A stretch of DNA of 64,000 bases, taken from the NCBI GenBank assembly GCA_002633005.1, contig NMRA01000640.1, forward strand, positions 36,512-100,511, read 5' to 3'. The position numbers and the translations under genes were made by a program. The DNA comes from Phoronis australis. Lineage: Eukaryota; Phoronida; Phoronidae. Of the stretch, positions 1 through 10,065 are shown in pieces. Below the pieces are notes generated by a model that was given only the letters and a program-made list of their open reading frames with translations, did no database searches and had not been told where the DNA came from. Position 1 is the first letter of the stretch. Each line of letters opens with the position of its first letter.

Positions 1-1766
1 TTCATCGACAACACTACACAATCCATTGCTTTCAAGGAACACTGTAATGCAGTGAGACAATTTAGTGAAGCGGCAGAGCGGGCATCATGCTGCATGTTTG
101 TGGTGTAGACGAGAGCAACTCAACTAGAAGTCATCATCTGATGGACAGAGACTTGGCCAGTCACAGTCCACTCGCCACCAAGAGGCCGTGCCAGATTTTG
201 GGGTCGACATGGCTGACAACATCAGAGGATTATGCAGATAACAACATTATGTTCAAAGTAAACCCTTGCTTTATATTGAAGTCAAATTTGACTTTGCAAT
301 GAAACTAATACGGCAAAACAATTTAAGGACAATCAGCGTTTCCACAAGTCTACAAATACGCAAGGGTATTAGTTTAGTCCCTCATTTGGGACTCCCACGC
401 AAACAGACACTCGGAACTGGCATTTTGACAACTCCGGTCGGTGAGTTCGGCTCAGTGAATTTCTGCTCTCATTTTTTTCATAGCAAAAACATCATATCAC
501 TAACTCACAAAGATAGTACAGCAACCGGTATCTTGCTGAATTGAAGCAGACAATGCGGATACATGTACGTCATAGCTACATGTACAAAAAGAGTAATGAC
601 GTATTCCTCCAGCTAGTGAAACCAGTAGCGCTAGGACCTCGCTGAACAGCAAGACCTCACGAGATTACATGATATATTGTCTCATGTTTTAACTGAGAAC
701 ACGTGATTTTGGCTAGATTTTCTAGTTGCGAGACAGCTACTCTGATAGCCATCTGCGAAACCTCTATAATATGATCTGTTTTCCATATACTTTCTGGAAC
801 TGGAGTTATCTTTAAAATTGTACTTATAAGGCTAAAAACGTAGTTACACTGGCTTCCAAACACTTCAAAAACAAAACACATACAGTTCGTAAGGTGTTAT
901 GTTGTTTGTATTCGTCTATTTTATGAGAAACTCGTTCTGTTTCTTTCTTTGTGTTGCCAAACGCCACGGTAATTTGAGTAGATTTTTTCAAGTAGCGATT
1001 TTAGTCTAATAAGAATTCCCATTGAAAAAGAATACACATTTCAACCTCCGTGTCTCTGCAAGGAACGCAGTGCCGAGGAAAATACATCGTTTGTAACAAT
1101 TGCTCTCAGGGGTGATCGTGCTAATCAAATTTCAAATTTAAAAAATGGTTGATCGAGATATTCCTGAAAATTCTCACTTATGCATAGTTTTCTAAGTCAT
1201 CTCTAAGAGCCATTCAAACAGCTGTTGAAATGGAAAGTGCTGAAAACGTTGTCAGTGCGGTGGTGTGGTTTTAGAGAGGAGTATGAATGAAGATCTTGAG
1301 CCATGTTTGCAAAGTTCTGACGTTGCATGCTGAAAATCTCGAGCCATGTTAACCCTGAACTTCTTTGCTTTGCAAGGCAACTAATTGCATTGAGATGTTT
1401 ATTTTTTATCATTATTGGAAATGATAGTTTCATGCTTACAGAAAATTGAAATAATGTGCAACTGTTGTTGTTTCTGCAAATTGGTAAAAAACAAAAATTA
1501 GGACGAAAAAAACAAAGCAGACAATTAGTGTCACCGTGACGTTTGGAATTTTCTTTGGAAAGTGTCACAATCGGAGCAGATCTAGGATATTTAAATGTGA
1601 TCGCAGTTTTCAAACAAAAAATTTTGCAAGGTTCCTCAATCGGCATGCCTGCGAGGATTTTGTCGTACCTGGATGGAGAGGGGGCGTTTTTTGAATTGCC
1701 TGTAGGAGCGCTCCTTTTCCCTAAATACAGTACACCTATGGCTGTATGATTAACGGTTTTTGTTAA
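1..1766. other. Unassigned flank left of the transposon
   Basis: I see no supportable gene here. The first 108 bases read open on the + strand before a stop, and a second short frame runs to 302. Neither has a recognisable domain, so a terminal fragment of a gene lying to the left cannot be excluded. The 191-codon open frame on the - strand at 1203-1778 begins inside the neighbouring transposon repeat and has no recognisable motif. The rest is AT-rich with no obvious repeat. Confidence 0.4.
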
Positions 1767-1924
1767 AGGCGAAGGCAACCTTTTTCCATGTCATTTTGAG
1801 CTAAAATAAGGTTGGTTGGTTATCCTAGACATATTTTCCACTTAATTACAGCTTTTCGTAATTTTATTAATTACTCCTCCGCTACTGCGGAAGTGACGTT
1901 TTAGGAGGCAAGCATTTCGCGCCA
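1767..1924. repeat. Left terminal inverted repeat of the Kolobok-like element
   Basis: These 158 bp pair with the complement of 3298-3455 with about four mismatches. The flanking TTAA is at 1763-1766. Confidence 0.9.
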
Positions 1925-2031
1925 ATTTCTTTTCATATAGTCTGACGGTGAGAGCTGCCGAGTCAGTCATTGTTCTACCTCGGTTGTGTTAAGTTCCGTC
2001 GTCGTTTGCTTTCATTTGCTAGTCAGTCAAC

Positions 2032-2481
2032 ATGCCACACTGTTGCTGCGTACCGGAATGTACTAGTTATCGGCTCACGCGCGCTTTGGGAGTACCTTTG
2101 CATCGCTTTTCGATGGATGACACACTTCGCCGTACTTGGCTCGTTCGTGTGAAGAACGCAGCGTTACCCGTTCACGCAACGTACAAAGCAATGGAGAATT
2201 ACCGTGTGTGTGGCAAGCACTTTCTGCCCTCCGGTTACGAAAGGAATCTGTACGCTGATCTGATGAAGGTCCCTGCGAAACAACGCCTGAAGCAGGATGC
2301 CATTCCGTGTGTATTGATTCTCGGCAGTGCCCCGTCGCCACCCCCGAGAAGTGCGTTTTTTGAGGCGACAAGCTTTGCGGGCTGTGGCCAGTACAGTGAC
2401 TGGAGCCAGTGGAGGCACTTCATCTACTGTCACCCGTGCCTCCGAACGTACCCCAGAGCGTGCAATTCCTGGAACCAGTAG
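2032..2481 (+). CDS. THAP-domain protein encoded by the transposon (probably truncated)
   Basis: The 149-codon ORF begins with a THAP zinc-dependent DNA-binding domain. The signature is visible: the start MPHCCCVPECTSY supplies the first cysteines, WLVRVK follows at about residue 36, VCGKHFLPSGY at about residues 60-70 gives the Cys and His of the C2CH set, and LKQDAIPCVL matches the AVPxI-type end of the domain. THAP domains of transposases bind the element's terminal repeats. After about residue 100 the frame loses any resemblance to a protein, while the +2 frame at 2327-2560 continues as a Ser/Thr/Pro-rich stretch like the linker that usually follows a THAP domain, so a frameshift near 2330 is plausible. 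No catalytic domain is visible. Alternatively it is a domesticated THAP protein, but the flanking inverted repeats argue for a transposon gene. Confidence 0.75.
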   Translation: MPHCCCVPECTSYRLTRALGVPLHRFSMDDTLRRTWLVRVKNAALPVHATYKAMENYRVCGKHFLPSGYERNLYADLMKVPAKQRLKQDAIPCVLILGSAPSPPPRSAFFEATSFAGCGQYSDWSQWRHFIYCHPCLRTYPRACNSWNQ

Positions 2482-2725
2482 TGATTCGCCCTGTGCTGTT
2501 TTCTCCAGCCCAGAGCCTCTAAGCAGCCCTGCAGCGATATTGAGTAATGGGAGTACGTGATTACAGGACCAGTTCGACACGCAGTGGAGAGGACAGTTTG
2601 TCGTTCAGTGAACAGATCGGTGAGCCAAACTTTGATAAGTTTATTGTGGACTTGTCTATTTAGAAGGTGCCAAGTGTGTGGCGAGGGAGTCACACGACAC
2701 GATGTAAGCAGTTTGGGTGCTCAGG

Positions 2726-3121
2726 TCACCATCTAGTGGGAGTGTGTCCCGGGAGACTCTGGTAACTGAGTGCGGAACAGTTGTTCCTGTGTCCGTGGTA
2801 TGCCGGAGGTCCACTTAACCATGTCCAGTAGTGGCTTGGCCTCGTCAAACTCTGAACAGCACAAGCATTCCATTGAGGTATGGATAACAACGCGCACAGT
2901 GCATTTGCACCAAGATGTGTCACCACGTCTGTTCTCAGTAGCCGCCTCGTTTCTCTCAACCGCTGCCTATGCCTGTGCGTACTCTGCCTCGTTAACTCGG
3001 GCTCAAACATGTACCCACCCACTGAATGTCCGTGAAAAAAATCCTCGTCACCACTGCTGTGAACAAGGTCTCCGTCACTCATACTACTGTCACTGTGATA
3101 CGGGTCACCGACTTCAGCCAT
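2726..3121 (-). pseudogene. Possible second transposon ORF with acidic YMFEPE motif
   Basis: A 131-codon frame opens on the opposite strand inside the element. Its first 45 residues are Asp/Ser/Gly-rich and contain GGYMFEPELT. Short proteins with a Y-x-FEPE motif accompany several invertebrate DNA transposons, as I recall. The remainder reads like random sequence, so only the N-terminal part is likely to be genuine. Converging on the THAP frame would fit an internally deleted element in which two originally separate genes were brought together. Function unknown. Confidence 0.35.
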
Positions 3122-3297
3122 TTACAGCTTACAACACACTAAACATTCCCTAAATCCAACGTAGTTGAGTTCTCTACTAACCTATCTTGCCGCAGAATAC
3201 TTGCCGATGGTAAGTGGTGGCGACAATTGTTGAAAAACAGCACAAAACAAAAGTAGAATAGAACAGATTCGCACGGTAACGTCTACGCAAAACCAAG

Positions 3298-3455
3298 TGG
3301 CGGGAAACGCTTGCCTCCTAAAACGTCACTTCCGCAGTAGCGGACGAGTAATTAATAAAATTACGAAAAGCTGTAATTAAGTGGGAAATATGTCTAGGAT
3401 AACCAACCAACCTTATTTTAGCTCAAAATGACATGGAAAAAGGTTGCCTTCGCCT
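3298..3455. repeat. Right terminal inverted repeat of the Kolobok-like element
   Basis: This is the inverted partner of 1767-1924. The flanking TTAA is at 3456-3459. The length and near identity of the arms define the element ends precisely. Confidence 0.9.
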
Positions 3456-4434
3456 TTAAACTGATGAATTATATCGAATACTCCTCAGCTGTGTTTGGAT
3501 TTAGGTACAAAGTTGGATTTATTATTACGTTTTATAATTACTGCGGACAGTGCTAGAAAAAGTTTGAGCCCCTGGTCGCGTTACATTTCTCTTGTCGCCA
3601 CAATTGTAAAACTGCTTCCCCGTCCCCAGTCGCCATAATGTTCGAGTGCCCCAATGACAACGAGACGGGGCCTCACTTTGCTCTCTCCCCGGAATTTCCT
3701 AGCGTATGTAGCTTAAAGAGGTCTGGAACGCGAAAGCACCTCAAAAAAAAAATTTAAAAATTCCTAATGGAAGTACTGCCTAACAACGACTAGTACAAAA
3801 TAATTCTATTTCCGCTGTAAGGAAATTCCTGAAGAAATCACACCATTCACTGTTTTGAAGTACGTGCGAAGGAAGACTTCCATGGTTACCTCAGAGTTTC
3901 TAATCCCCCTCCCCCCTACATGTGTATGACTGTCAGTTGCTTGAAGTCGCTTGAGGTCAAAGGTCACGTTTCCCACATAAAGGAAATGTGTTATGTCTAT
4001 GACTTGCCATACCAGATATGGGGACCTGCTTTGCCTTGTGGGAGAAAAATCTACAAAGTGGCGAGCAATTATCATATCATGACTTGTTATCAACGAAAAT
4101 TAAAAATCTTTACGAAAAACCGTAAAAGTACCTGGCGGCCAAGTTGAATTCTGTTTCAGTGACCGAGAACCACTTTCAATATTGCAACTTCGTCTGGTTA
4201 TCGCATTCCAGGCCTTTGTAATACCTGTACATTATTAACCACTATTTTCGGACACAGGGCAGCTCAATTAACATTCGAGTTACTCTTTTTGCGGACTGGA
4301 TCAATAACGTACACGTAAGAATAAAATTTTTTTTTGAATTCAACTTTGGTTTACTCGTAAGGTATTTTTACAGTCTAGATTGCCCTTGTATGTCAAACTT
4401 TTACAATTAATCTTTATGAAATTAAATCTTTCAG
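3456..4434. other. Region between transposon and sulfotransferase coding start
   Basis: No convincing gene is seen. A 5' noncoding exon and the promoter of the sulfotransferase are likely to lie here or further left, because a good splice acceptor (AATCTTTCAG) ends at 4434 just before the predicted start codon. I could not identify the donor. Confidence 0.4.
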
Positions 4435-4443
4435 ACAATACCG

Positions 4444-4455
4444 ATGCCATGTTAA
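4444..4455 (+). promoter_or_regulatory. Minimal uORF overlapping the sulfotransferase start codon
   Basis: ATG CCA TGT TAA begins 5 nt before the predicted start ATG (4449) in another frame and stops 3 codons later, so the real ATG lies inside it. Such an overlap can lower or regulate initiation. This depends on the start choice being right. Confidence 0.45.
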
Positions 4456-4590
4456 AAGGAATCCGTATACCACCAAAGCGACTGGTCTTTTTCATCGCCA
4501 GCGTTTTAATCGCTGCGATACTCATTTATCAGAAGAACACCAAGCTATTGCTAAGACATGTCGACGTCATTCATACCGTTGAGGACAGAG
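4449..4590 (+). CDS. Carbohydrate sulfotransferase (CHST11-like), exon 1
   Basis: This exon encodes the cytoplasmic tail and signal anchor of a type II Golgi enzyme. The basic start MLKGIRIPPKR is followed by a hydrophobic segment of about 17 residues (LVFFIASVLIAAILIYQ) and a short stem, ending in VEDR. A GTAACT donor follows at 4591. I chose the ATG at 4449 because it places a short basic tail directly before the anchor, as in the family, and lies just after a splice acceptor (exon start about 4435). Upstream in-frame ATGs at 4380 and 4416 would lie before that acceptor. Phase 1 out, which matches exon 2. Confidence 0.75.
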
Positions 4591-5429
4591 GTAACTATAA
4601 ACGTTTTAGTGTTAAGAATACATTTCACCGGAAATTAACGGATATGAGTATTGCCACTTTTCTAGCTGTATCAACTTCTTTTTTTCTACTTTCCTTACTT
4701 GTAAATTGTCTCTTTGGCAATCTTTTTGAGAGCACTTTCGAAATGTCGAGTTTCATCGACGACATGTTATTTGGCAGTTCTTGGTGAGCCGATTCGTTGA
4801 CGAGCCGGTGTCGCCCCCTGTGCCAGGTTGCATGAAACAGTCTCAAGCAGAAACTAATCGCTTAAATAATTAGAGCATTAAACTGTGTCTTTGTTTATTT
4901 GCAATTCTAATACAAAACGCCTCTTTTACTCATGTTATTTGTAGCAATATTACTGAATACTGGGTCCGACTCTTTATTTTATAAATAAATAGGGATGCTG
5001 AAGTCAATGTAGAGTTTATTCTTGGTGTGTATCACGCTGCAGTTTTCTTGGAACGGGCTATGTATTCCATCAGGGGGCGTAGTGAAGCAGCCTTGTACAG
5101 ATCCCAGATTTTGCTGTGTAACTTGTTCAAATTGTACAACTGGTGATAAATATTCATTTTGGACTGAGATTCATCATTATAACCAGGACACACAGAGAAA
5201 CCAATGTTGTAAGTTTTGGAGATTCGGTCATTTGAATATAGTTCATCTCGATTTTGTAAAGGAATTACTTGGGCAAACTGATTTTGACTTCTGACTTACT
5301 ACTTACACTGGGTCATCCTCTGCTGTGTGCGTTGTGGTGGCACACAAAGACCACTATGTTTTAATATTGACAGGACTGTTGTCAACCTTTAAAGAATACT
5401 GAACAGTCCACGCTGAGATTCTAAGTCCT

Positions 5430-8400
5430 GACAATGGATGCAAAACAAATGGAAGAACGGCTGGCGATAATGGAAGAAAAATTATCAAGTCAATTCAGCA
5501 AACAATTAAACAAGAAATGATGGAACTTAACACTGAATTATCAAAGATCAAAAAATGAAGTACTCAATGAAAAGATTAATAAACTAGAACAATTTTTACG
5601 GAGAAACAACATAAGACTATGTGGATTGAAAGAAGACGACACAGAGAACAGCTTGGAAGTGATTAGAGGCTTTGTAGAGAAATTATTGAATATCAAGATT
5701 GAGCCATCAATGATTGATAGAGCCCACAGTATTGGAAAACCCTCACCGAGAACCATAAGACTGCCAATCAACTTTAGGCCAAGGCCAACAATTGTAAAAT
5801 TCACATCATACCAATCTAAACAGAGAGCCACGGAGAAGACAAAACTCTCAAAGGCAGCTATTATCATCTTCTTAAGACGGCTTATAATGACAGCAGAGTT
5901 AAATCCAGTCGACCCAAAGACGGACGTATTTTATCCAGTTGAACAGTGGTCCAACGAAAGTTATCTTGCATGAGTCTGATATTTGATGTTGGGAATTACA
6001 CTAAGTCATATGGTTGACGACTTTTGAACTTCTACCTGATTGAAGAACGAAGACGGACATAGACTTTGCGGACACTTTCAGTTATTTTAAGTTTTGTGTT
6101 GTAGTTACGTTGTATAAATGTGTGAGTGCATGTATCAATTAATTGTATATTGTTATGGTTATTTTTGGAAATTTAATATTATTTTACGTCTGCTTGTACT
6201 GTCATGTAGATAAGGGTTTCTGGTTAGATAATGGTTAAATCAGACCGTATTACTTTAAATTGCAAGGGGGGTTAACAATGAAACAAATAGACGTCAACTT
6301 TTTGACTTCCTTATAAAAAACAAAAGATTGATGCGGCCTTCTTACAGGAAACCTATAGTTCGGACATGGCTTGATCTAAATGATATTTAGAATGTAAGGG
6401 TTACATTTTTGCTTTTCAGGGTTCTCAACATAGTCGGGGAGTTGCCATCTTCTGCTCCAGAGCCATAGAATTTAAATTTGTTGGCCAAGATCCAGATGGA
6501 ACATATGTTTATGTGGAGGCTATTGCAGACAATAGCACTTGTCGGGATGAAAATACTTTTCAACTATCTTTTTTGATAAAATAAATTTTGTTTTACACAA
6601 ATATGGAAATGTTAATAATATTTTCTGTGTAAGGGATTATAACTGTCTCTTAGGAAAAATAAGACAAACAGAGGCTGAGGAACACAAGCTGCAAGCGAGT
6701 TGTTAAAGACCGTATCAATATTTTATCTAAAAAGTATAAATCTTTTTGACGTTTGAAGGTATCTAACATCCTGGAAAAAGCAGCAAAGCAGTTTACGTGG
6801 CATAATAAGCCTTTGAAGTCCCAAAGCAGCATTAACGTTTGGCTTCATTCCGAGTTTTTAAGGACCTCGTTAAAAGTAGTATTCTTAACGATTCATGTAT
6901 TTTGATGAATGCTGCTGTTAAAATCGCAGTTTCACTCAATGCCATTTTTGCCAGAAGGCCTGGTTTTTGAAACTTACCTACAGCCTTTAAGAAAATGAAT
7001 ATGTCTTTGTAAATAGTTTGAAAGAAATTATTGCAAAACTGGTGGAGGAATATGCAAACCTAACCAATGAACACACAAAATGGGAAACGGTAAAAATTAA
7101 AATCAAGGAACACACCATACTTGTTTCAAAACAAAAAGGGACCACTGATAATAATACAGAAAAGGAACTCGTTAATTTGGTAAATAATTTGACAGTTAAA
7201 TTAGAAAAAGATAACTAAAAATGAAGCTATGTAAGGCTTGAACAGAGCCAGAGCAGAACTGAAATTACTGCAGACCCAAAAAGTAAAAGGATAGATGATC
7301 AGAAGTAGAACTCAATGGATATTTGTTCAACACAAGACAATGGGTTTCAACTTACTAGACTGCCTTCAAAGTTTTTGGGAAGTGTCTGGATTAAAGTTAA
7401 ATCCAAATAAGTGTGAAGGCTTCCATAACGTTAAATGGTCTGCAGAGCCATCAAATGTTTAGGTATGTATTTTGGACACAATAAGGAAAAACATTGCCAT
7501 AATGATGATGACAAAATTTAAAATTTTCAAAAAACAGATACGCTGTATATGGGAAAATGCTTTTCTTGGAAGAATTGAAGTGATCAAAACATTTGCTCTG
7601 TCCAAAATAATTTATGTTATGAATATTTTAGATATGCTTCCTTACAAAAAATAGGAGATGAACAATATTATACAGGGTTTCATCTGGCAAAATAAAACCC
7701 CAAAAGTTAGAAGAGATATTGCTGTAAATAGCAGGGAAAGAGGGGGTTTAGCTGTTCCAAATATCAACATTTTGTATACGTCCTTGTTAATTAAATGAAA
7801 TAAACTACTATAGAAGAAAAAAATAAGCATTAATGGGATGCTTTCCCTCATTACGTTTATAGAAAGTATGGAGGTTGTTTAACCTTAAAACCTAATGATG
7901 CTAATAACAATATGATTATAGAAAATTTCAAACTATTGTACTCTGATGTATTATGGGCTTGGGAACAAATAACAGACTCTTTACATTTATGTAAGAATAT
8001 TGGTTTGAAAAATCAAACTGTATGGAATAACAAAAATATTTTGATAAATCAAAAACTGTGTTCTGCATCATTTAATATAATGCTAGAATTGTTTTTGTTC
8101 AAGACTTCTTAGATTTTGAAAACAAATTATTATCTTAGTGGGCTTAAAAGGGGATCAGTTTAAGCAATTGGATAAGGTACAACGCTCTGGTTAAGGCAAT
8201 TAAAATTTCAAACATTGAGTTAATTGAAAGAGCCAGCAGCACCACATCAGATTGACACGCGATGGACAAAAGATGTATTACTTTCCAAGGAGATATCAGT
8301 TCATAATGTAGAACAGTTTGTTAGAATTATTTGCGAAGCAGCAGATTAACAAATTAAACTGATTTATGTTATGCCTTTTAAATTATTGCTCAAACTCATT

Positions 8401-8910
8401 TGAACGTTTTTAAGCATTAACAAATTCATAAAAATAGACAAACTATATTTTAAAGAAAATTAAAAATGTTCATTTTGTGGATTCGTAGGAACGTTTAATC
8501 ACTTGGTTTGGAATGTGAGCATGTACTTTCTTATTTGAATGAACTACATACATGTATTTCAAATGTTGTCCTAACATTTGTATACTTTGGAGATCATTGT
8601 TATGAAATTAACCACATATTAATTTTAGCTCAATGCTGCATACATACTTGTTCCAAGTCTTCATGTATTCCTGCACTTAAGAGATTTCACCAAATTTTAT
8701 TTAACATTGTCAAGACATGGAAAAGTATGAAATGGAGAGAATCACCCCCTCAGTTGCTGGGATTTTTTGAAGCCTTTATACATTCAGTATAAATTCTAAG
8801 CAGAGTTGAAATGTGTGAATGCGAGAATGAATGTAGTTTTGTTTATTTGTTTTCTTTTATTGTATTCCATTGTTAATTTATGTTTCTGCAAATAAACTTA
8901 TTTGCAGTAA
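5430..8910 (+). mobile_element. Degenerate L1-like (L1/Tx1-type) LINE
   Basis: Remnants of a non-LTR retrotransposon lie in order on the + strand. ORF1 remains at 5434-5973 (coiled-coil start MEERLAIMEEKL, then LRRNNIRLCGLKE, ending RPRPTIVKFTSYQSKQR, as in L1-type ORF1 RNA-binding domains). The endonuclease start follows at about 6231-6580 (RRQLFDFLIKNK, HSRGVAIFCS). The C-terminal half of the reverse-transcriptase ORF is scattered over about 7000-8810 (for example LGRIEVIKTFALSKIIYV near 7570, VWNNKNILIN near 8015, CSFCGFVGTFNHLVWN near 8470). Many stops and frameshifts are present and the central RT catalytic part is missing. It is inserted in the host gene's sense direction. Confidence 0.8.
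5626..5973 (+). pseudogene. LINE ORF1 fragment
   Basis: This is the best preserved piece of the LINE: 115 codons with the sequence RRNNIRLCGL shortly before it, then EVIRGFVEKLLNIKIE, DRAHSIGKPSPR and RPRPTIVKFTSYQ. That pattern matches the L1-type ORF1p region just before its C-terminal domain. A stop near 5520 separates it from the predicted ORF1 start at 5434. Confidence 0.75.
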
Positions 8911-9172
8911 AAAGCCTATCAAGATAGTCCAATTCGTTTCGCTTAACAGTCGAAAAGAGCCTCAAAAGACATTTGTCAGTTAAATTGTGTTGAAAGTTAG
9001 TGATGTTGCAAATACATTTTGAAAACCTCGTGCATCAAATGTTTGTGCACCCAACGCGTCACTTCGGATGCAGTTTCATAGTCACGCCTGTTCATAAACT
9101 GAATCATCTAATTATCAGAATTACTCTTACTAATTGTACAAATGTTATACTGTTTTTTCTTGTTTTTTCAAG

Positions 9173-10065
9173 GGTTTACCACAAGAGGAGCAGCTGAGTC
9201 TCGAGAAACTGTGAAAGAGCTCACAGCAGAGGAGAGAAACGAGTTAGCAAAAAGGCGGGTGGCGGAACAGTGCCAGAAAATGCCGCAATTACGCGCAGGG
9301 TCAATTACTGATCAACTACTTCGACGACTGGTCGTTAATGATATGTATAAGATCATCTGGTGCATCGTCCCGAAAGTGGCGTGCACAAATTGGAAGCGAG
9401 CGTTCCTGGTGCTCAGCGGTCGCAATAAAGAGAGCGTCTCCGGCATGTCACGCGGTGCGGTTCACGGACAACCGTTTGATACGCTGGCATCTTTTGCTGG
9501 TGATGAGGCAGCCATCGATTACAGATTGAAGAATTACAAAAAATTTATCATAGTTCGAGATCACTGGGATCGTCTCAGGTCCTGTTTCAAAGATAAATAC
9601 GCGAACATGAGCAAGAATGATCCGGGATTTTTGTATAGTGCGGGAATGCCCAGTCTCAGATCGTTTTCGAATTCCCCGCAACCCACACGTGAAGGTTTCT
9701 TGCGCTTTTTAGTAGAGGACCCAAAAAGCCTCAGTACAAATCCCATTTATTATCCCGAAAACGAGCATTGGCTTCCATACCACCAGCTTTGCAAACCTTG
9801 TGACATTTCGTACGACTTCATCGGACACTTTAGAACTTTTGCGCAAGATTCGAATTTGATTCTCCAAAAAGCAAATATAACAGAAATTGTTGGCGAGTTT
9901 CCAGAAACCAGGATGCCACACGAACAGCTTGCACAGAACGCGTCGAAACTCGTCCTTACTCGGAATTTCTACAAAGGAGTTAACAGAACTTTACTAAAAA
10001 ATGTTGCGCATATCTACCGAGAAGACATGGAGTTGTTCGACTTAGAACAAGAATCGTATGTCTAG
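9173..10065 (+). CDS. Carbohydrate sulfotransferase (CHST11-like), exon 2, catalytic domain
   Basis: This exon encodes the lumenal catalytic domain of a PAPS-dependent Golgi sulfotransferase of the HNK-1/C4ST family (Sulfotransfer_2), which sulfates GalNAc in chondroitin/dermatan or related glycans. The 5'-phosphosulfate-binding loop PKVACTNWKR lies at residues 115-124 and the 3'-phosphate-binding motif IVRDHWDRLRSCFKDKY at about 174-190. The C-terminal YREDMELFDL resembles the conserved family tail. Joined to exon 1 through a GGG glycine codon, the protein has 344 residues, close to the usual 340-420. The family motif usually reads RDPxxRL, so His replaces the Pro here. Asn-glycosylation sequons (for example NITE and NRT) fit lumenal exposure. 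The exact acceptor-sugar specificity cannot be read from sequence. Acceptor TTTTCAAG at 9172. Confidence 0.9.

Larger units (their letters stand above)
1767..3455 (+). mobile_element. Kolobok-like DNA transposon, THAP-containing, probably non-autonomous
   Basis: A 1689-bp element is bounded by terminal inverted repeats of 158 bp (1767-1924 and 3298-3455) that differ at only about four positions. The ends read AGGCGAAGGCAACC and its complement. TTAA lies immediately outside both ends (1763-1766 and 3456-3459), the expected target-site duplication for Kolobok and piggyBac-type elements. The internal THAP-domain ORF favours Kolobok, whose transposases carry THAP domains. Short length and lack of a recognisable catalytic domain suggest an internally deleted, non-autonomous copy. 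The near identity of the repeats indicates recent activity. P-element relatives also carry THAP domains but make 8-bp duplications. Confidence 0.85.
4591..9172 (+). other. Intron 1 of the sulfotransferase gene
   Basis: This 4582-bp intron runs from GTAACT to TTTTCAAG. Phases match (codon split 1/2, giving Gly). Most of it (about 5430-8910) is a decayed LINE; the remainder shows no gene. Confidence 0.75.

Noticed and set aside
1203-1778. 191-codon open frame on the - strand, with an overlapping 68-codon frame on +
   Set aside because: It starts inside the transposon inverted repeat, has no domain I recognise, and neither strand shows a start context or splice sites that would support a gene.
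1767-3455. P-element relative
   Set aside because: P elements also carry THAP domains but have short (about 31-bp) repeats and 8-bp duplications; TTAA and 158-bp arms fit Kolobok better.
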